Shown here: positions 31,667 through 44,947 of the stretch, in pieces
Numbering within the stretch: position 1 is the first letter of the stretch
Layout: each line of letters opens with the position of its first letter
NCBI GenBank assembly: GCA_918807975.1
Contig: OU964918.1
Coordinates: 1,488,001-1,552,000 of the forward strand
Source: Aplidium turbinatum
Taxonomy: Eukaryota > Chordata > Ascidiacea > Aplousobranchia > Polyclinidae
Length of the DNA: 64,000 bases
Reading direction: 5' to 3'
Position numbers and translations under genes: made by a program
Notes under the pieces: model-generated
What the model saw: only the letters and a program-made list of their open reading frames with translations
Database searches by the model: none
What the model was told of the DNA's origin: nothing

Positions 31667-32140
31667 AGTAGAGAGTTTAGACCAAGCATATTGTAAGGTA
31701 GTAGGCTGTTATGACGTCACACCAAAACAATGAATTATTATGACGTAACATTATCGTTCTTTCTTGAAGTTACTGGTCAAAACAAATCGGCTTTAAATAG
31801 TGGCGTAATTGATTGTTATTGAGATGATTATTGAGATTGAGAATTAAATTGTTAGTTTGGACGGGAATTTTAATTTTTTTTCAGAGGTTGTAGAATGTCC
31901 TGTTGTATTCTAAAACTAGGCCTAAAGTTGAAATAAAAGTTACCCTCCCTTCTATTTTAAGATAACCACTTACCAGTGTTACCTTTTCTTGCATATGTTT
32001 AGTTTAAATCTGCAAATTCAATTCTGTGAGAAAGACATTAATTAAACAAAATCAGATTTTCAGTGGTGCCTTTCCTGTGATGAGCACAATGTTCCAAATT
32101 GTACTTTTTATTAAATGGATTTAATATATTTAAGGTTTGT
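31667..32140. other. Duplicated backbone without gene
   Basis: Matches 5562-6017. Non-coding, no element ends. Confidence 0.6.
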
Positions 32141-32145
32141 ATGCT

Positions 32146-32704
32146 TGTGCTTCTAAATTCCAACTGACAACAACACGTCTTTATTATTTATGGTCACAGC
32201 GGTAAACCATAATCTCTTCGTGGGAAAATTGTAACATAAGATTCCCAGATCCGTTCGTCTGTATGTAATGACCGAAAAGAAACACTCTTCAGGAAACGTC
32301 TATTCGAGAATTGTATTTCTGTAAAAATAGCCTCAAAGCTGTCGAAAATGGAGTGCAACGCGATACACCACTAAAAACCTGTCACTACAATACAAACTAT
32401 TTAGATAAAGACGGAATTTTCGTCCAGCTGACCAGCACTAAGCAAACAGTTAAATATTTGACCAACTTTCAAGCAACCATTTTACGAATGACCAGAATAC
32501 ATTGCAATATCTCAAACTCACGTACGCAGTTACCTTGACGTCATAGTGAAACATTGTGAAGTAATTCTCAACAGGTGTGATACAAGTCTTACGAACGATG
32601 GTGCAATCTTGGCTCATTTTTAGGAAAAATTCCATGACGTAAGATTCAGTAGACCTGAACGGTTTTTATATGACGTTTGATTTGGTGAACAATTGGCTGG
32701 AACA
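32146..32704 (-). repeat. Outer BEL 3' LTR
   Basis: 559 bp; read on the minus strand it begins TGTTCCAGCC and ends GCACA. Contains a TGACGTCA CRE palindrome near 32535. Confidence 0.9.
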
Positions 32705-33016
32705 ATGCTGCGGTCCCTAGTTATGACAGTCTAACATGGCATAACTAAAAAAGATTTTAAGGACAATTGTGAGCCAATGAATAAAAACACACGATACACA
32801 AATTGTTTGAATCACTCACGTTTAAGTTAATACGTAAACACAAAGAGCATGCAAAGAATGAACAACAATAAGAATAATACACGACGATACATGAAATTGG
32901 TACCATAGGTACACGCTAAAATGACGCTATATACAATGGTTGCGATAATAACCGACTGTTCTGGGCTCAGACAAGTGTCGGCCACCGCAGACAAAACCAG
33001 GCTCAAACCTTAACAC

Positions 33017-34184
33017 TTAAGTGTTCTTTACGGGGGCGATGCACGAAATATCCCTCAACACGTAGTCTACTTTCACTTTCCCCGTATTCTCATTATAGTT
33101 ACAGACGGCAACTTTAGCTCTACGAACCACAGGCTTCCCTTTCCTAATTTGTAGAACTACCTCATGCACCCTCCCAAGTTGATACTTCCCACGTTTACCA
33201 ATGTTTTGGAGAGAACCGACCACTACAAGTTGACCAGGCTCCAAATTCTCGGCCATTTTTAACCATTTTTTCCGGCCCTGAAGCCCTGCCAAGTAAAAAT
33301 CGATCCATTTACTCCAAAACTGCTGAGAAAGTGACAAATTGAACCGATAATCCCTTCTTAATTGATCACGATCATGTGGTTTCCCGACAGCACAGTATGG
33401 GTCTAAGTATGGAGTCAAAATTGAGGCAGGGGTGATGACAGTAAAGTCCCTAGGGTCGTCACTCAAAGGTACCAAAGGCGTTCGTTCACGATCCGAACAG
33501 CACTGCTTGTGTACGTAAGCAGTTCAATGAAATTGGGCTTGCGTATTGAAGAGTCCAGAATGTGAAAAAATGCAATTTTAAATTGTTTTACCATTGCTTC
33601 CCAAGCGCCACCTTGCGCTGGAGCATGCGGAGGTATAAATTCCCAGTTTATATCCTTCTGTCTCAGGGCGTTGTGAAATTCAATTGATTTCATCAACTCG
33701 GGTAACTTCTTATATGCCGCCTGAAAGGTGCTTCCATTATCGGAATACATAGCAGTAACCTGCCCACGTAAATCTGTAAACCTAGTAAAGGCAAGTAAAA
33801 AATCACTTAGCGACAATGACGTAACCAGCTCAACATGAATAGCGCGAGATGACATACATGTAAACAAGAGTCCCCAAGCTTTTTTGTGACTTCTACCTTC
33901 AACAAAAGTTAAAGGTCCAAGATAGTCTAAGCCGCAATCAAAAAGGGTTTCCTATGCACAGTTGTGCGAGACAAAGGTAAATCAGACATGAGCTGCCTTA
34001 TAGGCCGTGCTTTCTCAATCGCACATACACCACAATCATTAAGATACCTCTTCACGGAGGCATTACCATTAGCGATCCAAAACTTCTGTCGCGTAGACAA
34101 CAAAGTGTGCTGTACTCCACAGTGCGCATTTCGATTATAATGCGACAGTACAACAAGCCTAGTGAAGGGGTGTTTCGAAGTCAA
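33017..34184 (-). pseudogene. Outer BEL integrase region
   Basis: Minus-strand text shows the H2C2 zinc-binding head (HYNRNAHCGVQHTLLSTRQKF and CGVCAIEK), the integrase core (MYSDNGSTFQAAYKKL, PPHAPAQGGAWEAMVKQFK) and the DUF5641-like tail (LEPGQLVVVGS, YQLGRVHEVV). Order and content are those of Pao/BEL pol. Fossil. Confidence 0.8.
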
Positions 34185-34284
34185 AACAATCGGATGCTTT
34201 GCTTCTAGAGAGATCTCGGGAGAATTACTTAAGCGCCCTTCAATGCGGATTACACCAGCGTCATCTACACAAGGTCTGTATTAT

Positions 34285-35681
34285 TTAAGTGAACGCAAAT
34301 TCTTTCAAGCGTTCCTTCTCACGTTGCGAAGCGCCAACACTACCCCGCTTTATCACTTCCTCAAGGGCATCTGGCGATCGCTTGGTCATTAAATGTACCA
34401 CATCACCATACACGCTCTTCTGAACAAACTTCACAGTCAACTCCAAAGCATTATTAAGATAAGATGCATCCAGTTTTGGCTTCACAAAGCTACGCTTTCT
34501 CGTTTTACAGTGCAAAAATTTAACCAAAGCAACCAAATAAGCGATTCTCTTTTTCAAAACATACAAAGAAGGTGCGGCCTCGATCAATCTGTGAAGGCCA
34601 CCCTGTCCAGCGTCTAGCGACTCCTCTTCGTCACGAAGATATAGGCTATGGACAGGTACTGAAGTGGCATTCTCTACAAATGGAATTTCCTCACACTGGT
34701 AGAGAAGACTAGAACCATTTAACCACAACTCTCGAAATTCTTTTTTTGCAATAACATTTGGCCTTGTGCCAACATCAGCTGGGTTCATACCGGTAGGGCA
34801 AAAACGCCAATCCTGGGCTCCAGACAACAATAAAATATGCTCAACTCGACGCGTGATAAACTTATTCAAACGTAAATCAATGTTTTTAACCCACTGCAAC
34901 ACAGTCCGAGTTTCACACCAAAAATATTTAATGCAGTCAGGCATCTTCAATGCTTCGTAGGCCTGCTTCACGAGTCTTGCTGCATTCAAAGCGGCAACAA
35001 GCTCTTTCCTAGCTATCGGCCAGGAAAACTGATTTTTTACAACAATGGTAGATTTACCCAGAACGAAAGACACGCTAGGAACTCCATTAACCAATCTACG
35101 CAAGTAAACAACAGAAGAGAAAGCTTGATTCGAAGCATCACTAAACCCATGCAATTGATATGAAACAATATCAGCCGGACTGCACACACCAGAGTTTGCA
35201 AAATACCATCTCGGTAACGAAAAATCCTTAAGCAGGTCCAAAGAGCGAAGCCACGACTCCCACTCTTTAACAAAGCTATCAGGGACCTCGGTGTCCCAAT
35301 CAAACTTGTCTATCGCCAATTGCTGAAGTATCAGGCGAGCTTTTAGAAAAAATGGCGCTCCAAAGCCTTGCGGGTCAAAATTTTGTCCAAGCTGACTGAG
35401 CATACTTCTGCGCGTGTGTTTAGCTAAGGGCTTTAAGGAACATGCGATACGCATCTTGTCAGACTCGGTTTGCCACACACAACCCAATGTCTTCGCTGAT
35501 GGCAAAGTCATATTTTCAGTCTGAAAGTCAATGTCACGAATCAAAGGTGAAAGCATCTCATTATCCAAATTTGACAGGACAATCATAGCCTCCTTGTTAG
35601 CACTCCACTTAACAAGTTTAAACTCACGGCTATCAAACAAGGCGATTGATTCATGAGTGATTTGCTGAGCTTCCTCTAAGC
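34285..35681 (-). pseudogene. Outer BEL RT end and RNase H region
   Basis: Contains LGCVWQTESDKMRI, the Pao-type RT tail FDPQGFGAPFFLKARLILQQ, the RNase H-like HGFSDASNQAFSSVVYLRRL and the segment GMNPADVGTRPN. These are Pao/BEL hallmarks. Part of the broken outer element. Confidence 0.8.
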
Positions 35682-36850
35682 CAGGGGTCGGCAACCTACG
35701 GCCCGCGGGCCGGATCCGGCCCGCCAAGCAAAATTATCCGGCCCGCAGCATTTTTGCAAATTGTAGTTGGCGGGCCAAAACGAACATCCCATTATTTTAT
35801 GCTGCCATTTGGTTTTACATAACAGAATTAAGATTACTAAATGTTATGTAAAACTTTCGCAATTTTTACTTTTCCATATTTATCCGTAACGCTCACTTGT
35901 AATCACGTAGCCTGTGTACTTATGCCGCAACAATGCTTAGTTAGGGCATTGTCGCCATTTTGAATTTCCTTGATATTCTTTCTCTGCGAACTGCATTTTA
36001 GAGAGAGCGACGTTGCAAGCCTGACAGATAGTTTGATAGATTTGAAGTTTTAAGAATTAGTTTGTTTGAAGGTTGATAATTTAGAAATATGTGTAGCTTA
36101 GGAAGCAGGAATTGGCCTTTTTAGTGACAGCCGGTCCAGACTTTTAAATTACTTTATTTTTTAGAGTTATAATTTACTCCCAGTTCCATTTTTCCGTTTT
36201 TTTCAACAAGTGATTCTTGTCTTTGAAGAATTTGCTACTTGTTAGAATCCACCAAGCATAGGAAATTATCACAAAGCGCCTTTGTACCCGCGACCTATCG
36301 ATCACGGGTCGCTTTGTTATAGTAAACTAGGTTTGGGGCAAAATTTAGCTTAAGCTTGCAGAAGGTAGCATCAAGGTACTTGGCAGTTTTACCTTGAAGT
36401 CCGGTTAAATTAACCTATTTACTGCATGCTAGTTGCAGGCTACATGAGTTGCGTTAGTAATAGTCAATTAACCGTATATTTAACGGCAAGTTGAGAACAC
36501 AACTTACTGATGACCACTTGCAAGATGTTATGATTCTTGCCTCATCCAACCTATCACCTGACCTTCAGAAACTTTCTAGCAGGAAACAACATCAAATATC
36601 ACATTAATGTTGTGCTGTCAATAAATAAAGTACTTGGTGTTTTTCGTTACCAATTGTTACTATTTTTCTTTATATTAATCTATAAAAGCCTATAGTAGCT
36701 AAATATGGAGATACTCTGATAAGAACGCCAATTTTAACAATATTATGAAAAGTAAAGAAAACGGAAGTGCAAATGGAAAACTTGTACGGCCCGTTGACAT
36801 CTGCGCAATTTTGTTTTGGCCCGCGACTGAAGAAAGGTTGCCGACCCCTG
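35682..36850. mobile_element. hAT element inside the outer BEL
   Basis: Left CAGGGGTCGGCAACC, right GGTTGCCGACCCCTG, with a perfect CTCTAAGC duplication (35674-35681 and 36851-36858). Subterminal GGCCCGCGGGCC is palindromic. No transposase recognised in 1169 bp. Confidence 0.93.
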
Positions 36851-36858
36851 CTCTAAGC

Positions 36859-37422
36859 TATCAGCCGAAAATATAAAATCATCCATGTACATATTATTTG
36901 CAATATTGCAGAGAGTTAGTTCACCAGCACCGCTGGGATTCTGCTTGATCATTTTCTTTATAGCCAAGCAAGCGATATATGGGCTACTCTTTATACCCCA
37001 AGGGTGTACACAAAAACGAAATGGTACCATTCTACCATTTTCAAGGTCATCATCTTCAAACCACAATATACGAAACAAATCCCTTTGCGACTCAGGTAAC
37101 TTTATTTGAAAGAAGCATTTAGTCACATCAGCCATGAGACCAAACCTACCAAGCCAAAATCTAGCCAAGACATCTACCAGAGGGTTTAACAAGTCAGGAC
37201 CTGAAAACATTACATCATTAACACAAGTTCCTCGGAATTCAGACTTGCTATCGTAAACAATGCGCTTTTTTAATTGTGACGTCACGAAGTATGGTAAATA
37301 CCATTCAAATCCCTTGACATTTTCTGCTTCACCAGCACGCTCAATATAGCCATTAGATTTAAGATCTTTCAAGGTGTCAGTAAGGAAATCACGAAGTTCA
37401 GGTTGTTTTAAAGCCTTCTTCC
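36859..37422 (-). pseudogene. Outer BEL reverse transcriptase region
   Basis: Minus-strand text contains KRIVYDSKSEFRGTCVNDVM, GRFGLMADVTKCFFQIKLPE and MYMDDFIFSADSLEQ, the YMDD-type catalytic box of a Pao/BEL RT. Fossil. Confidence 0.85.
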
Positions 37423-37849
37423 TTAACCCATTAACTGCTGACGTTGCGTTGCTGCAACGCTTACTTTGAGCCTTTCTAAACGCATTTCAAAAGCAACTTT
37501 CTATCAAAAAATGAATTTTCTTGTCATTTGAACTCTAAATAAAGTGTTTAAAACCTTATTTTAAAAACATAAATTTTTTTTGTGTACTAAAAATTATCGC
37601 TCTTTTACGACACTTTTGACACATTTCGAGCGCATTTTGTTAGTCGTATTTCAATATGCATTAATTCAATAAAATAATTTCAAAAATTGGCTTAAAGTAT
37701 TAGTGTAGTGATGCTAAAACATACCAGTGTAAGCACATCTTCTAAATGTGTGAAGAGCCGAAGATATTTAAGTGCAAACTTTGCTGTACCATTTCTGCAA
37801 CGTCAGCGTAAAACCGATACTTTATTATGCATATGCAGTGTAGTAGACT

Positions 37850-38407
37850 ATTTATTTTTTATTATTGTTTCGTATTTGCGGTTACCACATTTTAGTCGTC
37901 GTTTGCTGCTGCGAAACCTTCCGAAGTTTACCATGACAGAATTGTTTTGTAAGCAAGTTAGCTAATATTTTTTTATGTGCAGCTTTTTATCTGTAAATAT
38001 CAGCAGCCGATTTGAGGTAGTAAGGGAATTCTTAAGTTTATAGTGAACTTATTTTACAGTAGTTTTGTTAGTGAAACCCGTGTGTGTTCAGTTTCAGTGC
38101 ACTGTACAGTTAGCCTAATTATTTTGTATTCTATTCTTTGAAAGACAATTAGGCTGTGAATTGTGATGTGATCAGTACGTGTGGAGCACATAAAAGTTTG
38201 GTAAGTGCACTGGCATGTTTGGTGGTAACCGCTTAATTCGTTGTTGTATGTATTTATGTTCGTTGTATTATTATTCCACAGTAAACCGTTTTGCAAAAAT
38301 CTACTGAGTGTGTCCAGTGTTGCCAGGTCGCGTTTACTCACAAAAAATGAAAATCTTGTCAGAACGCAAGCGTCACGCTCCACGGCGCTGTGCACGAAGC
38401 TGATACA
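37850..38407 (+). repeat. Inner BEL 5' LTR
   Basis: Matches 44372-44947 over nearly its whole length. It ends GCTGATACA, followed by the leader. Confidence 0.85.
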
Positions 38408-38632
38408 GTTTACAAACTTTTTCATCGAGACGAAGAGGTGTCCTTCGCTCAGTTTACAATATTGGTCGATACGAAGAGGTGTCCTTCGTTCAGTCTACAA
38501 ACTTTTCATCGAAAACGAAGAGGTATCTTTCTCTTGCGGATTGAACAATAATTTATTCTTGTGCCTTTATATTGATATTCTTGTGCTTTTGTAGCTTATT
38601 GTGTATTTTTGTTCTTGGTGTAATTTATCTGT

Positions 38633-40140
38633 TTGGGGGCCATGGCTGATCAAGTGACTGCAAAAGAGCGTGGTTCGGGGGAAGTGTTGGGTAGGACAGA
38701 TGGGCCTGGTTCGGAGGTGGCGGTGCATTCCACAGGGAGGGCTTCAAAATCCAAAAGCTTGGTTGAAGGTGTTTCTCAGGCTCACTCAACCAAAAGCCAT
38801 CATTCTAGTCATAGTTCAATTAGTATTAAACGTAGAGAAGGCCGCATAAAAGTTGAATTGGCCAAACTCGCTTTGAAGCACCTCGATGAGGAAGAAGCTG
38901 AGAAACGAAATCAGATAAAAAGAAAAATTGAAATGGCAGAAGCTGAGGCTGAATTGTGGGATAGCATGTCGCAAAGGAGTAGTTATATCACCCTAGACTG
39001 CTATCAATCAGAGGATAAGAAGTCTCCTCACATTGATCCTGTCGTATCTCAGTCTCCCCATATCGATCCAGTTGTGCCTCACTCTCATCGCATGGATCCT
39101 GTTGCACATCAGTCTCATCACATAGATCATGTTGCATCTCAGCGTCATCATATGGATCCTGTTCTACCTCAGTCTCATCACATGGATCCTATTGTACCTC
39201 AGTGTAGTCATATTGAAGTTGGAGATCGATTTCTCCCCAAACCCTCTGTGGAGAAATTCGAAGGTGACCCCATGGACTATTGGGCCTTTGTAAATCGATT
39301 TGAGGTCCATGTGGCAAATAAAGTTTATGATGATGATCTTCGATTGGTTTATCTGTTCCAACATTGCAGTAAATCTGTTTATGAAAAGGTGAAGCATCTT
39401 GCCAGTGAACGAAACAAGTCTCGAGCGTACAGTATGGTGTGGCGTGAGTTGTATAGTAGGTACGGCCAACCACACGTTGTCTCACGGTGTTGTGAGCGTC
39501 GTCTTTTAGATTTTTCTAGAATTTCGCAAAATGATGCAGAAGCATTAGAAAGTTTTGCAGTTTTAATGAAAAGATGCTTGGCGGCAATGGAGGATGCTGG
39601 AACACCTTCGCCCATGAATTCTGTGGACTTTATTAGTTCTCTTGTTAATAAACTTTCTGTGGATCTAAGAAAAGATTGGGTAGATAAAGCTATGAATGTG
39701 CAAGAGGACTACGGGAGAGTGGCTGAATTTTCAGACTTTGCAGAATTTGTTATTCATCAATCACTGAAGGCTAACTCAGTGTATAGTAAAATGCTATTTT
39801 CAAAAATTGTAAGGAGTAATACAAACGACAATGGCCGTAGTCACCGGGTATTGACAGCTCTAGCTGATGAATCATCCAAACCCATCCCACATTCAAAATT
39901 TGATCAAAAGCGTTGTGTTTGTTGTAATGCAGAGCACAAATTAGATAAATGTGCCCTATTTAAACAAAAAACTCCTAGGGAGCGAATAATGTTTGCATCG
40001 AAACTTGGATTATGTTTTAATTGTTTATACCGAGGCCACAGAGCAAACCAATGCAAACTTACTGTGAGATGTAACTTAGATAAATGCCATGGCATGAGTT
40101 ACCATCGCTTGTTACACTTGCCTCCCACTGGCCCAAGAAG
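38633..40140 (+). pseudogene. Inner BEL gag-like and zinc-knuckle region
   Basis: A charged N-terminus and a repeated PHIDPVVSQS-type segment (nine histidine-rich units, about 39030-39200) lead into the DUF1759-type capsid region (EKFEGDPMDYWAFVNRFEVH, WRELYSRYGQPHVV). Then come CVCCNAEHKLDKC and CFNCLYRGHRANQC, zinc knuckles of Pao/BEL Gag. Structural and nucleic-acid-binding parts of the element. Confidence 0.88.
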
Positions 40141-40199
40141 TGCTTCGATGGTAGCGAATAATCCCGAAGCAAGAAATTGTATGCAATGTTCACTTGTTC

Positions 40200-40660
40200 C
40201 TATGAATTCCTTACCTTATTTGGATATCGTACCTGTAAGGGTACGTAGTGGTGAAAAAGAGACACGAACCTATGCTTTATTGGACTCCGGCTCCAACAAA
40301 TCATTTTGTGAACAAAGTTTGCTTGATGAGTTGAATGTGAGTTGTGCTGATAATGTGGAAACTCAGTTTACTTTAAGAACTCTCACCACTAGCCACCCTG
40401 AAGTTATTAATACTTCATCTGTTAATTTAACTGTGCTTCCTTTGGTAGAAGAAGGAGAATATGAACTTAATGGCCTTGCTGTGTTGGATGAGATTCCAGC
40501 CAAACCCAACAATCTGCCTGATGCCACTTTGTTGAGTGAGTTAGATTATTTGCATGATGTTTCTTTTCCTAATTTAGTGACTGGAGATGTGACGTTGCTG
40601 TTAGGCAATGACAATGTGATGCTGCATCGGTGTCTTGAAAGTAGATTCTCCCCTGACTCA
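40200..40660 (+). pseudogene. Inner BEL protease region
   Basis: DUF1758-type aspartic protease with YALLDSGSNKSF as active-site block and TLLLGNDNVML as the later conserved segment. Confidence 0.85.
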
Positions 40661-40899
40661 ACAAAGTAACCAGACGCAGTGAAAACGCCATTAGGCTGGC
40701 TATTGAAAGGTCCTGCCTTGGCTGAGCAGGAAGAAATTTCCAGTTCCGGATTCTTTTCATCAGCATTTGACTATAAGGATTCTCAATTGCTGTCTGATGT
40801 AATTATTGATGATGAAGGAACTATGTATCCTTCACCGTTGGAACATGACGTACCCCATGTTGAAGATTTGCTCACATGGATTGGTAACAACAAAGAAGC

Positions 40900-42640
40900 A
40901 GCAGAGTTTGGGTTGAAATACTCAAAAGAAGATGTAATTGCTCATGACATGATGAAACGCCATATTGTCCATTCTGATGGGCATTATGAGCTACCTCTTC
41001 CCTGGAAAAATGATGCCGTTAAAATGCCTGAAAGTAAAAGCATGGCTAAAAAACGTCTATCCACATTAAAAAAACGGCTATTGCGAGATGATGAGCTTTG
41101 CAAACGTTATGTGAAACAGATGGAAGATTACGTTGAAAAAGCTCATGCTGAAATTGTGCCTGAAAATGAAATCAACACCAAAAATAAAACATGGTATCTG
41201 CCACACCACCCAGTCATAAATCCAAAAAAGCCGGATAAGACGCGCATTGTGTTTGACTGTGCTGCAAAATCACATGATCAATCTTTAAATGATTATTTGA
41301 TGAAAGGTCCCGATCTTGTCAATTCTTTGGTAGGTGTGCTGATGAGGTTTCGCAGCCACCGTGTTGCAATTGTTGCTGATATACAAGCGATGTTTCACCA
41401 AGTGAAAGTGACAGTGCGAGACCGTGATGCTCTCAGATTCTTATGGTGGCCTCATGGCGACATCAAGCAAAATCCTGTCCCTTATCGAATGCGAGTGCAC
41501 TTGTTTGGTGCTCGTTCATCGCCTAGTTGTGCCGCCTTTAGCTTGCGCACATGTGCTCGAGAGTATGGTAAATTTTTTGACCCTAATGTTGCACAGAACG
41601 TGTTGAATTCCTTTTATGTGGACGATTTTCTTTCCGGCGCTAACAACAAAGATGCTGCTATAAAATTGGCCAGTGATACAAAACAGCTCTTATCTCTGGG
41701 CGGCTTCAATCTCACAAAATGGGTGTCCACTTGTAATGAAGTGACTAACTCCCTTCAAGAACCAGATGCGCCGAAACCTATGCAAGAATTGAACTTGGCC
41801 GGCAAGCAAGAGAGAGTGTTAGGGATAGTTTGGAATGTAGTTGATGATGACTTTCGCTTTTCCGTAAACCCTCCTGCTAGAATTCTGACACGACGTTCAA
41901 TGTTGTCTATTATGAATTCCCTGTTTGACCCCTTAGGTTTGGTCGTTCCAGTAGTTCTAGCCGCACGATTGTTGTTTCGTGAGACATGTAGGCTGGCTTT
42001 GGACTGGGATGAAAGAGTGCCCATTTCTATTAGCAAGAAATGGGAAACTTGGGTTCAAAGTCTAGCACAGTTGAGTGATGTACGCATACCACGTTTTTAT
42101 GAGATGAGGTCTAACAACACGCCTATTGTTGGGAAGCAACTGCACATATTCGCTGATGCTTCTAATAATGCCAGAGGTTGTGTTTGCTATTTGCGTGCAA
42201 TATATTCGGACGGAAGGGCTCAGTGTAACATTGTGACTGCAAAATCCTTTTTAGCCGACTCCGAGAAACGCACGATTCCACAGCTTGAACTTGAAGCTGC
42301 ATTGGATGCCGTAAGAATGGCGCAAAACGTTAAACGCCAGTTACAGTTAAATGACTGCACCTGTATATTTTGGTCTGATTCTGCCGCAGTGTTGCGTAGC
42401 TTGTTGGCAGATTGTAAAAGTTTTCCTGTTTACACCCGAAACCGTTTGTCAAAAATTCAAGCACATACATGTGTATACGACTGGCGATATGTCCCCACAG
42501 AGTTGAATCCAGCTGATCAAGCTTCTCGTGGACTCACTGCTGAAGCCATGTTAAAGTCCGGTATGTGGTTGGAAGGCCCTGACTTTTTAAAATTAAACCC
42601 AGAGAGTTGGCCTAAGCCATTGGATAATCTGAAGCCAAAT
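40900..42640 (+). pseudogene. Inner BEL reverse transcriptase and RNase H region
   Basis: KTRIVFDCAAKS, VAIVADIQAMFHQVKV, YRMRVHLFGARSSPSCAAF and the catalytic FYVDDFLSGA define a Pao/BEL RT. The Pao tail SLFDPLGLVVPVVLAARLLF and the RNase H-like LHIFADASNNARGCV, with ELNPADQASRG, follow. Confidence 0.9.
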
Positions 42641-42763
42641 TCCTGTACTTATAAACTCTTTGATGCTGTCAATGAAGCTAAGGTTTTTTCTAGTCTATCT
42701 GAGGTTGACTGCAAACCAACCGATCGATTACTTCTTTAGTTTTCATCTTTACATAAACTGAAT

Positions 42764-44209
42764 GTGTCGACAGCATGGTTGTTACGTTTCAAAAACTATT
42801 TGAGATCGAAATGCAATGGAGTGAACTTCGCTGTGAATGGACCAGTTTCGGCAACCGAATTATATAACAGTGAAATTGCACTCGTCAAATATGTGCAACG
42901 TAATCAATTCCCTTTGTGGTTCAAACACTCAAATAACTTGAATGTAAATGCTCAATTAAAGAAATCAGATGCTTTGCACAAGCTTGACCCCATTTTGGTT
43001 GAAGGAGTTCTGAGAGTTGGTGGACGACTTGACAACGCCAACATGTGTTACAGTGCAAAGCATCCAATGATTGTGCCACAGGACTCGCACTTTACCAGAT
43101 TATTAATTGACCATTATCATCGCAATGTTGGACACTTGGGCGTCACCTCTACTCTAAATGCTATGCGTCAGCGTTATTGGTGCGTGAACTCTCGAGTTAT
43201 AATTCGCCGTTTTATTAGTAAATGTGTCTCTTGTTTGAAGAGAGAAGCCAGATTAGGTCAACAAGTTATGGCTGATCTTCCCTCTGCCCGACTGCGAGTA
43301 CATGAACCTCCATTTAGTCATTGTGGCATTGATTTCTTTGGCCCACTGCGCGTCAAAGTGAAGCGCACCGAACACAAGCGCTATGGCTGTATATTTACCT
43401 GTATGACAAGTAGAGCTGTTCACCTCGAGCTTGTTCCTGATATGACAACCAGCTCCTTTATCAATGCTTTGAGACGTTTTATTTCAAGACGTGGACCAGT
43501 GTCCCAAATCTACACAGACAATGGTACCAATTTTGTCGGTGGCGAACGTTTGTTGCGAGAAGCAATAGCCGAATGGAACGTGGTTCAGATACATGATTAT
43601 CTTCGGCAAAACGCCATAGAATGGAGTTTCAACCCACCCACAGCCAGCCATTTTGGAGGTTGCTGGGAGAGAATGATCAGGACAGTGCGTAGGATATTAA
43701 CGACTGTACTAAAGGATCGAGTAATCACCGACGATACCCTGAGTACCGTACTTACTGAGGTAGAATGCATAGTGAATTCACGTCCATTGACTGATGTGCC
43801 GTTGGAGGCAGGAGAAGAGTTACCTTTGACTCCCAATCATTTGCTAAAATTGAACACTGTTGTTGCTCTTCCCCCTACTCTATCGAATGAAAAGGATTGT
43901 TATGCTAGAGAAAGGTTCCGTGTCGTTCAGTACCTTGCTGATCAGTTTTGGGATAGGTGGCTACAAGAATACCCCCACACAATTATGACCCGCCAAAAAT
44001 GGCACAAACTGAGACGAAATGTCACAGTGGGCGACATTGTTTTAATTGCTAGTGAGGATTTCGCTAGGTGTGATTGGACTCTGCCTAGAGTAATTAGTGT
44101 TAATCATGATAAACATGGCGTCGTTCGTAGCTGTTCTGTACTTACACAAAAGGGTGTACGTGAACGACCTATTGTGAAACTGTCCGTACTAATTCCTGCT
44201 AAAGAGTAG
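42764..44209 (+). pseudogene. Inner BEL integrase and C-terminal region
   Basis: HYHRNVGHLGVTSTLNAMRQ with CVSC forms the H2C2 zinc head. CGIDFFGPLRV, IYTDNGTNFVGG and HFGGCWERMIRTVRR give the DDE core. MTRQKWHKLRRNVTVGDIV is the DUF5641-like tail. Order is normal for the family. Confidence 0.9.
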
Positions 44210-44371
44210 TGTTGATGTCATCGTTTTTTCTATTGTATTGCAATGCTCTTGCTACACGATCCGCTTTCTCTGTCGTTTAGTCATTGTGATGCGGTATGTG
44301 ATCGTAAAATCTTGTGTATCGTGTTGGTAAAAATGTGTACTGATTCTGCAGTCCCCATTTTGGTGGGGGAG

Positions 44372-44947
44372 TGTATGAGATTTTACGCCCTTTATTTTTT
44401 ATTATTGTTTCGTATTTGCGGTTACCACATTTTAGTCGTCGTTTGCTGCTGCGAAACCTTCCGAAGTTTACCATGACAGAATTGTTTTGTAAGCAAGTTA
44501 GCTAATATTTTTTTATGTGCAGTTTTTTATCTGTAAATATCAGCAGCCGATTTGAGGTAGTAAGGGAATTCTTAAGTTTATAGTGAACTTATTTTACAGT
44601 AGTTTTGTTAGTGAAACCCGTGTGTGTTCAGTTTCAGTGCACTGTACAGTTAGCCTAATTATTTTGTATTCTATTCTTTGAAAGACAACTAGGCTGTGAA
44701 TTGTGATGTGATCAGTACGTGTGGAGCACATAAAAGTTTGGTAAGTGCACTGGCATGTTTGGTGGTAACCGCTTAATTCGTTGTTGTATGTATTTATGTT
44801 CGTTGTATTATTATTCCACAGTAAACCGTCCTGCAAAAATCTACTGAGTGTGTCCAGTGTTGCCAGGTCGCGTTTACTCACAAAAAAGGAAAATCTTGTC
44901 AGAACGCGAGCGTCACGCTCCACGGCGCTGTGCGCGAAGCTGATACA
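44372..44947 (+). repeat. Inner BEL 3' LTR
   Basis: 576 bp, TGTATGAG...TGATACA, preceded by the purine-rich GGTGGGGGAG. Confidence 0.9.

Larger units (their letters stand above)
37850..44947 (+). mobile_element. Inner Pao/BEL LTR retrotransposon, nearly whole
   Basis: LTRs at about 37850-38407 and 44372-44947 differ at about seven positions, just over 1 percent. The right LTR begins TGTATGAG after the purine tract GGTGGGGGAG and ends GCTGATACA; the outer edge of the left LTR is less sharply defined. In order on the plus strand come gag-like, zinc knuckle, protease, RT, RNase H, integrase and C-terminal tail. It looks nearly complete, with about two breaks in the coding part. Younger than the outer BEL, which agrees with the nesting. 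Confidence 0.92.

Noticed and set aside
39164-39615. Minus-strand frames of 78-103 codons
   Set aside because: Shadows of the inner BEL gag region, without signatures.
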